A stretch of 64,000 bases of DNA, from positions 5,518,001 through 5,582,000 of the forward strand of contig OZ245021.1 in NCBI GenBank assembly GCA_965223775.1, read 5' to 3'. The DNA is from JAJDXW01 sp965223775. Lineage in GTDB: Bacteria > Pseudomonadota > Gammaproteobacteria > HK1. Positions 17,599 through 25,731 of the stretch are shown here, piece after piece. A model generated the notes under the pieces. It made no database searches. It worked only from the letters and a program-made list of their open reading frames with translations, and was not told where the DNA came from. The stretch's first letter is position 1. Each line of letters opens with the position of its first letter. The position numbers were made by a program, and so were the translations under genes.

Positions 17599-17994
17599 GG
17601 GATTTCCTCCTCGGCCGAACTTCTCGGTCTTGCCGCCGCACGGCGGACGGCGTCCGCGCGCGCCGCCGGAGCGACGGCAAGGGGGGCGGTCGCCGGATGT
17701 TAGCGCGTCGCCCGGAGCGTGCAAGACTATTCTGGATTTCGCACAATTCTCAGCCCGATTTCGCGGGGTTCCCGGGGTCGAGACCTCCCGGGAGCGCGGG
17801 CTTGCAGCCCGCGAAGGGCCGAAGGCCCCCCAAAGTCCGGGATGCCCGCGCTCCCGGGAGGCCGACCGGACCAGGGCGCCGGGGGTTCCAACCCGAGCCT
17901 TGTGCGCAATCAGGAGACCATTCGCGCGGCGGGGTGGCCCGTCCCGGCGCGAGCGAGACAGAGCGTGCGGAGCGGAACGCAGGGGATCGAAGCG
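17599..17994. other. Divergent intergenic region with REP-like units
   Basis: About 396 bases lie between the divergently transcribed binding-protein gene and the BtpA-PRTase fusion gene, so both promoters should lie here. REP-like units occupy 17790-17855. A conserved tail, CCCGAGCCTTGTGCGCAATC (17890-17909), follows and recurs around 44.0 and 44.4 kb. No clear -35/-10 pair was identified. Confidence 0.5.
17790..17855. repeat. REP-like palindrome pair
   Basis: GGGAGCGCGGGCTTGCAGCC at 17790-17809 is itself palindromic in its right half, and GCCCGCGCTCCC at 17844-17855 is the inverted partner. This is the same family as the units at 16.2 kb and 44 kb. Confidence 0.75.
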
Positions 17995-19467
17995 ATGAAC
18001 CGGATGCGATTTCGGCGGCTGTTCAAGACCGCCGGCCCGGCGGTGCTGCCCGTGATCCACGTGCGCGACGCGGCGCAGGCGTGCCGGAACGCCGCGGTCG
18101 CGATCGAGGCGGGAGCGCAGGGCGTGTTCCTCATCAACCACGACTTCGCCCGTGAGGAGCTGGTGCCGATCCTCGGCGAGGTGCGCGCCCGCTTCCCGTC
18201 GCTATGGCTCGGCGTCAACTTCCTCGCGGTGACCGGCCGGGACGCGTTTCCGGTTCTCGGCCGGCTCCAGGCGGAGGGGGTCGAGATCGACGCGTACTGG
18301 GCGGACGATGCGCGGATCGACGAGCGCGTGCCGGCGGACTTGCAGACCGAGGCCGCGGAGATCGCGGCCGCCCGCGAGGAGAGCGGCTGGCCGGGCCTCT
18401 ACTTCGGCGGAACCGCGTTCAAGAAGCAGCGCCCGGTCGCGCCTTCGGACCACGAGGCCGCGGCGCGGACCGCGACCGCGTGGATGGACGCGGTCACGAC
18501 GTCGGGAGTCGCGACCGGCGAGGCGGCGGACCGCGCCAAGATCGCCGCCTTCCGGCGCGGGTGCGGGGACGCTCCGCTCGCGCTCGCCTCCGGAGTGACC
18601 CCGGAGAACGCGGCCGACTACGCCCCGGACGTCGACGCGATGCTGGTCGCGACCGGGATCAACCGCCCCGGCGACTTCTACGAGATCGACCCGGCGCGGC
18701 TTCGCCGGCTGCTCGCGGTGACCCGCGCGGCGGGGGCGGCGGATGCGGGAGACGCGTCGGTCCTCGAGCCGGCAAGTGAGCCCGAGGCAGTCCCGGTTCC
18801 GTCTCCCTCACCGGCAGACCGCCCGGCCGCGAGCCGGGAGCTCCCGCCTTCCGACGAGCGCCCCTATCTCGCAGCGATGGCCCCGAACGTGAAGGGCGAA
18901 CGCTTCGCCTGGCTCGACCCATCGACCCTGTACATCAACGCGGCCCTCTTCCGGGCGACGGTCGACGACCTCGTCGCGCCCTTCGATCGCGCCGACATCG
19001 ACGTCGTCGCGGGCTTCGACGCCATGGGATTCGTGCTCGGATCCGCCATCGCGGTCCGGCTCGGCCGGGGATTCCTCACCCTGCGCAAAGCGGGGAAGCT
19101 GCCGGTCGAATCCGATTCCGTGGAGTTCATGAACTACTCGGGACGCACGCAGGAAATGGAAATGCGCACCCCCGCCTTTCGCCCCGGAACGCGCGTGCTG
19201 CTCGTGGACCAGTGGGTCGAGACCGGGGGCACCATGGATGCCGGCATCCGGCTCGTCGAGCGCCAGGGCGGGGTCGTGGCGGGGATCGCGACGGTGTGCA
19301 TCGAGGAGAGCGAGCGCACCCGGGCCTTGCGCGAACGCTACCGGTGCTCGACCTCCGTGCCGCCCGGAAGCGAGTGGCAGCGCCAGTGCAACGCGCAGTG
19401 GCTCGATTGCTTCCGCAACTTCGACCCCGCCGTCTACTTCCCGGAAACCGGCTCGGATATCCGCTGA
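17995..19467 (+). CDS. BtpA-family TIM barrel fused to an adenine-PRTase-like domain
   Basis: This 490-residue protein has two domains. Residues 1-240 follow the BtpA/SgcQ TIM-barrel pattern, with DAVTTSGVATGEAADRAKI (165-183), LASGVTPENAADY (197-209) and the closing GDFYEIDPARLRRLL. A Pro/Ser/Ala linker (245-290) leads to a type I phosphoribosyltransferase (300-490). That domain has RKAGKLP (364-370), matching the RKPGKLP of adenine PRTases, and the PRPP loop VLLVDQWVETGGT (401-413). The second domain should join PRPP to a purine-like base or release it. The first domain's reaction is unknown. The start at 17995 excludes a repeat-derived N-terminal extension. The gene is divergent from the PotD-like gene. 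Confidence 0.85.
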   Translation: MNRMRFRRLFKTAGPAVLPVIHVRDAAQACRNAAVAIEAGAQGVFLINHDFAREELVPILGEVRARFPSLWLGVNFLAVTGRDAFPVLGRLQAEGVEIDAYWADDARIDERVPADLQTEAAEIAAAREESGWPGLYFGGTAFKKQRPVAPSDHEAAARTATAWMDAVTTSGVATGEAADRAKIAAFRRGCGDAPLALASGVTPENAADYAPDVDAMLVATGINRPGDFYEIDPARLRRLLAVTRAAGAADAGDASVLEPASEPEAVPVPSPSPADRPAASRELPPSDERPYLAAMAPNVKGERFAWLDPSTLYINAALFRATVDDLVAPFDRADIDVVAGFDAMGFVLGSAIAVRLGRGFLTLRKAGKLPVESDSVEFMNYSGRTQEMEMRTPAFRPGTRVLLVDQWVETGGTMDAGIRLVERQGGVVAGIATVCIEESERTRALRERYRCSTSVPPGSEWQRQCNAQWLDCFRNFDPAVYFPETGSDIR

Positions 19468-19954
19468 TCGCGACCGGGGATGCGTCGGACAACATGACCG
19501 GACGTTGAAAATTCGAATACCGACTCCGAATCTTCAACGTATCTCGCGGTGCCGCGGTCTTTCGGACGACCCCGCCCGATACCGCCCAACCCCTGTCATC
19601 GTCAACCGCGCCCGCCCTGGTTTGAAGTGGGGCAAGTCGAGTTGGAAGGCGGTCTGTTCATCGAACGGTTCGAATTGGAGCGGTGACACGAGTTGCCGCG
19701 CGGCTGGAGGGGACCAAGCGATGATCGCACGGCGCTGGCCTAGCCCGGAAATCTCACCAGCTTTCGTCGCGAGGGCGCTGAGACGCCGCTGTGGCGGGGC
19801 GCACGGACCGAAAGACGCTGAAAGCGTAGCCTACACTACGTCGAAGCGGCTTGACGGAGTACGACCCGTCACAGCGAGCGGATCGGCGTCCGCAGCAGGA
19901 AGCTGGTGAGATTTCCGGACTAGCTTCGGTCCTCCGCGGGCAGCCGGTTGAACC
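19468..19954. other. Intergenic region carrying the copy B repeat
   Basis: About 487 bases hold no supported gene. The right half is the dispersed hairpin element at 19741-19922. The left part (19468-19740) shows no recognisable feature. Frames crossing the element on both strands arise from the repeat. Confidence 0.45.
19741..19922 (-). repeat. Dispersed hairpin element, copy B (inverted orientation)
   Basis: A 182-bp element starting TAGCCCGGAAATCTCACC and ending in GGTGAGATTTCCGGACTA, an inverted repeat with one mismatch. It runs in the opposite direction to copies A and C. The internal stem pairs 19787-19799 with 19864-19876, with one G-U type change and one end mismatch. It is shorter because the segments flanking the AGCGCAAACGCGCT part of copy A are missing. 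Confidence 0.85.
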
Positions 19955-20704
19955 ATGCCCGAAATGGGCACTAAAATACTCGAAATGGGCATATTGGCGC
20001 CGGCACGAGCATCGCGTCCGGGCCGCCGCAAGTCGGTGGCCGCGCACATGGATATGCCCACCAGCCTCGCAGATGCACTGTTCACCACGACCCAGCAACG
20101 CGTGCTCGCGCTGCTGTTCGGCCAGCCCTCCCGCAGCTTCTTTGCCACCGAGTTGATCGAGCTGACCGGCTCCGGCTCCGGCGCCGTGCAGCGCGAACTC
20201 AAACGTCTCGCGTCGAGCGGGTTGGTGAACGTCACACGCATCGGCAAGCAGAAACACTACCAGGCCAACCCCGAATCGCCAGTGTTCGACGAGCTGCATG
20301 GCCTGGTACTCAAGACAGTCGCGATGGTCCAACCGATCCGACAGGCGCTTGAACCCCTCGCCGACCGAGTCGCACTGGCGCTGGTATACGGCTCGGTCGC
20401 AAAAGGCGCCGATACCGCGGCCAGCGACATCGATCTGCTCGTCGTCGCGGACCAGGTGACCCTGGAGGACATCTACTCGACCCTGATGCCTGTAGAAGCG
20501 AGTCTGGACCGCAGGATCAATTCCACCTTGTACACATCACAGGAATTTGCAGACAGGAAAGCCGCCGGCAGCGCTTTCTTGACCGCGGTGCTCGCCGGCG
20601 AGCATCTGGTTCTGATCGAGAGCAAAGATGAGTCACCCGCAACTGGAGCAACGAAAAAGAAGGCTACCGACCGGAGTTACCTGGAGAGTCCGCCCCGTCG
20701 CTGA
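19955..20704 (+). CDS. HTH-nucleotidyltransferase (MNT) fusion protein
   Basis: A protein of up to 249 residues. A winged helix (about 37-105, TQQRVLALLFGQPSRSFFAT then a GSGSGAVQREL recognition region) is followed by a minimal nucleotidyltransferase domain with G146-S147, G151 and S157-D158-I-D160. This matches the GSxxxG...SDxD pattern of MNT proteins that act as antitoxins or AMPylating enzymes. No HEPN partner follows. Instead an IS3 remnant overlaps the 3' end, and the last 25 or so residues (Lys/Ser/Pro-rich) may be foreign. The start may be 19955 or the ATG at 20048, which would leave paired CGAAATGGGCA boxes as an operator. Confidence 0.85.
   Translation: MPEMGTKILEMGILAPARASRPGRRKSVAAHMDMPTSLADALFTTTQQRVLALLFGQPSRSFFATELIELTGSGSGAVQRELKRLASSGLVNVTRIGKQKHYQANPESPVFDELHGLVLKTVAMVQPIRQALEPLADRVALALVYGSVAKGADTAASDIDLLVVADQVTLEDIYSTLMPVEASLDRRINSTLYTSQEFADRKAAGSAFLTAVLAGEHLVLIESKDESPATGATKKKATDRSYLESPPRR
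19956..19991. promoter_or_regulatory. Paired CGAAATGGGCA boxes, possible operator
   Basis: CGAAATGGGCA occurs at 19960-19970 and again at 19981-19991, exactly 21 bases apart (two helical turns). The first is part of a palindrome TGCCC-gaaat-GGGCA (19956-19970). If translation begins at 20048, these lie upstream of the HTH protein and could be its own binding sites. If it begins at 19955, they encode a repeated EMG. Confidence 0.4.
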
Positions 20705-20924
20705 TCTCATGTGAGAGCAGACACGCAAGCTCCTCAAGATCCGAACTCGTCAGACCGTCCTCACGACTCCCTTCGTCCCGATCGGCTTGCCGCACCCGGT
20801 TACGGATGGTCTGAGCACAACACCCGAATTCGCGGGCCAGCTCCCCGGCCGAACGGCCCGACCGGACCAGCTCGACCATCTGACGCCGGAATTCCGGCGT
20901 GTACTACGGATGAGTTTTCGACAT
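20664..20924 (-). pseudogene. IS3-family transposase OrfA remnant
   Basis: On the minus strand from 20924 the frame reads MSKTHP, then a TAG stop (20904-20906), then YTPEFRRQMVELVRSGRS and an HTH segment GELAREFGCCAQTIRNRV. This is the typical start of IS3-type OrfA. Similarity ends after DLEEL, where the usual leucine-zipper part (RRLRRENRQL-like) is missing. The in-frame stop and the 3' truncation make it non-functional. No OrfB or terminal inverted repeats were found. Its left end overlaps the tail of the MNT gene. Confidence 0.75.
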
Positions 20925-21042
20925 TGGAACGTAACCGGTCGGTCAGCGGGTGAGATCGACGCGCGCAGCCAACCGATCTCCTGGCTCCGCGGAGGTTCAC
21001 GGCGGTGCTCGACTGGCGAGGCGGCGAGAGCCGCGCCGCCGC

Positions 21043-21696
21043 CTACCAGGGGTGCTCGCGGCCGTCCCAGGTCCAGAAGCGGCCGTGGCGGGAGTCGTCG
21101 AGGGCGGCCATGACCTCGCAGATGCCGCGCGCGCTCTCCTCCACCGAGACTGCGGCGTTGCGCCCGCCCATGTCGGTGCGGACCCACCCGGGGTGGATGA
21201 CGACCGCGAGGCATCCGCGCTCGCGCCATGCCGCCTCGCGGGCGCGGAAGCGGTCGTTGAGGGCGGCCTTCGAATCGCCGTACTTTCCGAGGCTCCGCGT
21301 CGAGCCGCGGCGGGCGCCCATCATGCTGGTGATGAGGGCGATCTTCCGCTGCTCGCTTCGCAGCACCGCGTCCATCAGCGCTTCGGCGACCTCGATCGGG
21401 GCCTCGGCGTTGACGCGGTTGACGGTGGCGGCGCGCATGCCCCGGCCGTAGACGCCGGCGTTGTGGATGAGGACGTCGATGGCCTCGTCCTCGAGGGCGT
21501 CCCGAAGCGCGCGCTGCTGCGCGCGGTCGGTCACCTCGAAGCCGTGGAGGTGCACGTCGCCCGCGACCTCGCCGAGCGCGCCCGGGCGCTCCGGGGCGCG
21601 GGTCGTCGCGTGCACCCGCCAACCCTCGCTCGCGTACCGCTCGACGAGTCCGAGGCCGATTCCCCGGCTCGCTCCGATGATCGCCACGGTGGGCAT
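21043..21696 (-). CDS. SDR-family oxidoreductase (atypical, short)
   Basis: A 217-residue SDR with GASRGIG (8-14), NAG (79-81), S124 and Y139/K143 (YGDSK). The TSMMGARR region and the closing FWTWDGREHPW are typical of the subgroup related to C-factor-like and sniffer-type SDRs. It would act on a carbonyl or alcohol with NAD(P)H, substrate unknown. A GGGGGAG site lies just before the ATG at 21696. It is divergent from the methyltransferase gene. Confidence 0.9.
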   Translation of the reverse strand: MPTVAIIGASRGIGLGLVERYASEGWRVHATTRAPERPGALGEVAGDVHLHGFEVTDRAQQRALRDALEDEAIDVLIHNAGVYGRGMRAATVNRVNAEAPIEVAEALMDAVLRSEQRKIALITSMMGARRGSTRSLGKYGDSKAALNDRFRAREAAWRERGCLAVVIHPGWVRTDMGGRNAAVSVEESARGICEVMAALDDSRHGRFWTWDGREHPW

Positions 21697-21879
21697 GATC
21701 GCTCCCCCTTGTTCAACCGATTCCGGCCGGGCGTTGGCCGCGCCGTTCGGGCTATCCGCCCGAAGTTTTTCGGCGCCTCCCTTCTCCATCCGGTGCTGGC
21801 CGGGCGCGGGTCGCACGCACCTGCCGCCTGCATCGTCATTATCATGGACGATGGCGCGGCGATCGGAGGGCACTTGGCC

Positions 21880-22698
21880 ATGAACGAGACGGCCGGCGAA
21901 CGAGCGGCGGACGGAGCCGCTCCCCCTTCCCATCCGCCCCGCCCGCCTCACCCGCCCCGCCGGCTCGGCCGGCGCGGATTCCTCGGCGCGGCGGGTGCCC
22001 TTGCGTTCGCGTGGGCCGGGGTAGCGCGAGCCGCCGCCCACCCCGACGAGATGCGCCGCGCCATGCTGGAGGCGATCGCGGACACCACCACCCGGACGGC
22101 GGCGAGCACCGGCGTCGCGGCGATCGACCCCGACGTGATGGCCGCGCTCGACCGGGTGCCGCGGCACGAGTTCGTCCCCCGGGAGACGGCGGATCTCGCC
22201 TACGAGAACCGGCCTCTCCCCATCGGCCACGGCCAGACGATCTCGCAGCCCTACATCGTCGCCCTCATGACCCACCTCCTCGCGCTCAGCCCCCACCACC
22301 GGGTGCTCGAGATCGGCGCCGGCTCGGGGTACCAGGCCGCCGTCCTCGCGGAGCTGGTCGAGGCCGTTCATACCATCGAGATCGTGCCGCCCCTCGCCCG
22401 GCAGGCGGCGGAGCGGCTCTCCCGCCTCGGCCACGACAACGTCGAGGTCCGCCTCGGCGACGGCTACTTCGGTTGGCCGGATGCCGCTCCGTTCGACGCG
22501 ATCATCGTCACCGCCGCCGCCTCCCACGTGCCGCCGCCCCTCGTCGCGCAGCTCGCGCCGGGCGGGGTGCTGGTGATCCCGGTCGGCGAGCATTTCTCCG
22601 TGCAGATGCTGCTCCTCGTGCGGAAACGGGCGGACGGCGAAGTGAGCGTCCGCCAGATCCTTCCGGTCCGGTTCGTGCCCTTGACCGGAGGCCACTAG
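21880..22698 (+). CDS. pcm: Protein-L-isoaspartate O-methyltransferase with export signal
   Basis: A 272-residue protein whose residues 60-272 are a PIMT: GQTISQP (118-124), the SAM motif VLEIGAGSGYQ (142-152), HTIEI, and GDGYFGWPDAAPFDAIIVTAA. It methylates L-isoaspartyl residues in damaged proteins as the first repair step. Unusually, residues 28-53 form a Tat-like signal (RRLGRRGFLG followed by a hydrophobic run ending ARAAA), implying export to the periplasm. A GGAGGG site supports the ATG at 21880; an in-frame ATG at 21844 is the alternative. SAM supply outside the cytoplasm would be a problem, so membrane tethering without cleavage is also possible. Confidence 0.9.
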   Translation: MNETAGERAADGAAPPSHPPRPPHPPRRLGRRGFLGAAGALAFAWAGVARAAAHPDEMRRAMLEAIADTTTRTAASTGVAAIDPDVMAALDRVPRHEFVPRETADLAYENRPLPIGHGQTISQPYIVALMTHLLALSPHHRVLEIGAGSGYQAAVLAELVEAVHTIEIVPPLARQAAERLSRLGHDNVEVRLGDGYFGWPDAAPFDAIIVTAAASHVPPPLVAQLAPGGVLVIPVGEHFSVQMLLLVRKRADGEVSVRQILPVRFVPLTGGH

Positions 22699-22707
22699 AT
22701 CCGGTCG

Positions 22708-25188
22708 ATGAACGTCGAAGAACGGGCGCCCGGCTTCGTGCTGCTCGCCGCGGTGGCGCTGCTCTCGGCCGCCACCCTCGGCTACGAAGTCCTCCTCACC
22801 CGGCTCCTCGCGATCGTCCAGTGGCACCACTTCGCCTTCATGGTGATCAGCATCGCCCTCGTCGGGTTCGGGGCGAGCGGCGCCTTCCTGGTGGTGGTGG
22901 GCAACCGGATCCGGCTTCCCGCCGGACCCTTTCTCGCGGTCGCCGCCCTCGCCTTCGCGGTCGCCGCCCCGGCCTGCTTCGCGGTGGCCCAGCACGTTCC
23001 CTTCAACGTGCTCGAGCTTCCCTGGTCTCTCCGGCAGGTCGGCTGGCTGCTCGTCATCGAGCTCCTCTTCACCATCCCCTTCTTCATCGCGGCGACCGGG
23101 ATCGGTCGCACCCTCATCGTGTTCGGCGACCGCCTCTCGCGCGTCTACGCGGCGGACCTCGCCGGCGCCGGGGGCGGTGCGTTCGCGGCGGTAGGCCTCC
23201 TCTCCTGGCTCCCGGCCGAGCGGACCCTGGACGGCCTCGGGGCGATGGCGGCGCTCGCGGGCGTGCTCGCGGCCGTCCGCGCCCCGCGGACCGCTCGCTG
23301 GGCGTTGCTCGCGCACGCGGCCGTCATCGTCCTCCTGCTGATCGCCGATCCGGGCTGGGGCGAGCTCCGGATCTCGCCGTTCAAGCCCCTGCCGCAGGCG
23401 CTGCGGGTGACCGGGGCGACTCCCACCGAGAGCCGGTCCGGCCCCCTCGGCCTCGTGAGCGCGGTCGAGAACGAAAGGGTTCCGGTCCGGTGGGCGCCGG
23501 GACTCAGCCTCCTCGCCCGGGCTCCGGTGCCGGAGCAGGTCGCCCTGTTCGTCGATGCCGACGGACCGATCGTGATCCCGCGCCTACCGGCGCGGGCGCC
23601 GCCCCCCGCCTATCTCGACGACCTCACCTCCGCCCTGCCCTACCACCTCCTCGAACGACCCCGCGTGCTGGTCCTCGGGGCGGGCGGCGGCGTCCCGGTG
23701 CTGCAGGCGCTCGGGGGCGGGGCGCGCGCGGTGGACGCGGTCGAGCCCCAGCCGGACGTCGCCGCCATCGCGCGGGACCGGTACCGGCGGTTCTCGGGAG
23801 GCGTATTCGTGCACCCCGCCGTCCGCCTCCACGTCGGCGACCCGCGCGCGTTCGTCGAGGCGGCGCGCGGCGAGGAATACGACCTCATCCAGGTCGATGC
23901 ACTCGGTGCGAGCCCGACCGGCCTCCACGCCCTCAAGGAGGAACGGCTCCTCACCGTGGAATCGTTGCGCGGCATGCTCGCACGCCTCGACCCGCGCGGG
24001 ATGGTCGCCGTCACCGGCTGGAGCCAGCTTCCCCCGCGCGGCGGGCCCCGGCTGCTCGCAACCATGCTCGACGCGCTCGCGGCGGACGAGATCGCCCCGG
24101 CGGCCGGGCGCCTCGCGTGGATCCGGAGCTGGAACACCACCACCCTCGTCGCGAGCCGGTCGCCGCTCACCGGGGCCCAGGTCGAGGCGGTGCGGAGCTT
24201 CGCCCGCACCCGGGCCTTCGACCTCGTCCACGTGCCCGGGATCGAGGCCGGCGAAGCCAACCGCTTCAACGTGACGGAGCGGCCCTGGTTCCACGAGGCG
24301 GCGCGCCGCCTTCTCGGCCCGGAGCGGGACGCCTTCGTCCGCGGCTACAAGTTCGACATCCGCCCCGCCACCGACGATCGACCCTATCTCTGGAGCTTCT
24401 TCAAGTGGGCGCACGCGCCCGAGATCCTCTCCTTGAGCCGAGAGGGGGGGATAGGACTCCTCGCGATCGGCTATCTCGCCCTGCCCGCCGCCCTCGTCCA
24501 GGCGGCGGTCGCGAGCGCGGCCCTCATCCTGCTCCCCCTCCTCCTCGTGCGGCGAAGAGCGGGCGGCCGCGCAGGGGGAGCGCGGCGCGGGGCGGCGCTC
24601 GCCGGCTTCTTCGCCCTCGGGCTCGCGTTCCTCATGATGGAGATCGCGTTCATCAGCCGCTTCACGGTGATCCTGAGCCACCCGCTGCACGCGCTCGTCG
24701 TGGTGCTCGCGGCGTTCCTCGTCTTTGCGGGGATCGGAAGCTGGCTCGCAGGCCGGCGCGACCCCGGAGGCGGAGGAGCCGGTTCCCTCGCCTGGCCGGC
24801 GGCCGGGATCGTGGCCCTCGCGGTGGCCTGCCTCGCCGCCCTTCCCTACCTGACGAGTGCGCTGCTCGGCGCCGCGCCGGACGTGAAGATCGCGGCCGCG
24901 GCCGCCCTCGTCGCACCGATCGCGACCTTGATGGGAATGCCCTTCCCGCGCGCCCTCGCCCGGCTCCGGCGCCTCGACCCCGGCCTCGTGCCCTGGGCGT
25001 GGGGAGTCAACGGCTGCGCGTCGGTCGTCGGCGCGGTGCTCGCCACCGCGCTCGCGGTCCACCACGGGCAGACGTTCGTCATCACCTGCGCCGCCCTCCT
25101 CTACGCCGCGGCGGCGGTCGCGCTCACCCGCATGGGAAGGGAACGTGACGATGAGCCGATTTCCCACGGCGGGCAGGCTGAATTCTGA
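22708..25188 (+). CDS. Membrane-embedded spermidine-synthase-like protein
   Basis: An 826-residue protein with three parts. The N-terminal membrane region (about 10-215) has six or so helices. The central Rossmann domain (about 300-560) has RVLVLGAGGG (319-328), E346 in AVEPQP, GDPR at 377-380 and DLIQVDALG, as in spermidine synthases and related SAM-type transferases. The C-terminal region (about 590-815) has six or more helices, including FLMMEIAFISRF, typical of this membrane group. It might transfer an aminopropyl or methyl group at the membrane; the true substrate of this group is not established. It lies 9 bases after the PIMT gene and is probably co-transcribed. Confidence 0.85.
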   Translation: MNVEERAPGFVLLAAVALLSAATLGYEVLLTRLLAIVQWHHFAFMVISIALVGFGASGAFLVVVGNRIRLPAGPFLAVAALAFAVAAPACFAVAQHVPFNVLELPWSLRQVGWLLVIELLFTIPFFIAATGIGRTLIVFGDRLSRVYAADLAGAGGGAFAAVGLLSWLPAERTLDGLGAMAALAGVLAAVRAPRTARWALLAHAAVIVLLLIADPGWGELRISPFKPLPQALRVTGATPTESRSGPLGLVSAVENERVPVRWAPGLSLLARAPVPEQVALFVDADGPIVIPRLPARAPPPAYLDDLTSALPYHLLERPRVLVLGAGGGVPVLQALGGGARAVDAVEPQPDVAAIARDRYRRFSGGVFVHPAVRLHVGDPRAFVEAARGEEYDLIQVDALGASPTGLHALKEERLLTVESLRGMLARLDPRGMVAVTGWSQLPPRGGPRLLATMLDALAADEIAPAAGRLAWIRSWNTTTLVASRSPLTGAQVEAVRSFARTRAFDLVHVPGIEAGEANRFNVTERPWFHEAARRLLGPERDAFVRGYKFDIRPATDDRPYLWSFFKWAHAPEILSLSREGGIGLLAIGYLALPAALVQAAVASAALILLPLLLVRRRAGGRAGGARRGAALAGFFALGLAFLMMEIAFISRFTVILSHPLHALVVVLAAFLVFAGIGSWLAGRRDPGGGGAGSLAWPAAGIVALAVACLAALPYLTSALLGAAPDVKIAAAAALVAPIATLMGMPFPRALARLRRLDPGLVPWAWGVNGCASVVGAVLATALAVHHGQTFVITCAALLYAAAAVALTRMGRERDDEPISHGGQAEF

Positions 25189-25352
25189 CGGCGATCCCAC
25201 CGGACGGCTTACGCGGGAGGCTATCCACGAGGGCTGCGCGCGGGTACGATTCACAGGGTCGACCGCCGGGTGGTACGGAAGGTCGAACCGGAATCGGCCC
25301 CCCTTGGCGGGGGACGATCACCGGCGTGCCGGATGGACGATGGAGAAAACGG

Positions 25353-25646
25353 ATGTCGGGTCGATACATGGATGCACGGACGAAGAACGGCGAGCCGGAC
25401 CGAACCGGCCCGCGCGCACGAAACTGGCGCCCGGTGCCGTGGGAGGTCATCAGCCTGATGTTCACGGTGGTCATGGTCGGCGCGGTCGTGGGCGGGCTGA
25501 CGCTTGCCGCGCTCGGGGAAGTCCGGGAGGACCTTCGAGCGTTGCATGGCCGGGTGGCGGCGCTTGAACGCGGTCAAGCGAAGATGGAGGGATTGATCGA
25601 GGGTTTGCGCGAAGTGATAGCGGTGCGACCACCCGCCAGCGGGTAA
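25353..25646 (+). CDS. Small single-pass membrane protein with coiled-coil tail
   Basis: A 97-residue protein with a polar N-terminus rich in Arg and Asn, one hydrophobic helix (about 33-56, VISLMFTVVMVGAVVGGLTL), then an amphipathic heptad segment (VREDLRALHGRVAALERGQA) that should form a coiled coil. A GGAG site 8 bases before the ATG at 25353 supports this start, although the frame is open a little further upstream. No family or neighbour indicates a function. Confidence 0.6.
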   Translation: MSGRYMDARTKNGEPDRTGPRARNWRPVPWEVISLMFTVVMVGAVVGGLTLAALGEVREDLRALHGRVAALERGQAKMEGLIEGLREVIAVRPPASG

Positions 25647-25731
25647 TCGTCTTCGGCCGCTCCGCGACGGCGGCCATCGCCGCCCACCGCGTCGGCGCGA
25701 GTTCCCTCGTGGGCGCTGGAGGACGGGAACC

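Noticed and set aside
17719..17994. N-terminal extension of the BtpA-PRTase protein
   Set aside because: The extension is encoded by REP-like repeat sequence. The ATG at 17995 starts directly before the conserved barrel.
20950..21879. A 300-residue N-terminal extension of the PIMT protein
   Set aside because: It is antisense to the SDR gene and has no homology. The ATG at 21880 has a good ribosome binding site.
22011..25148. A 1045-codon plus-strand frame over the PIMT and spermidine-synthase-like genes
   Set aside because: It is an Arg/Pro/Gly-rich shifted frame of two well-supported genes.
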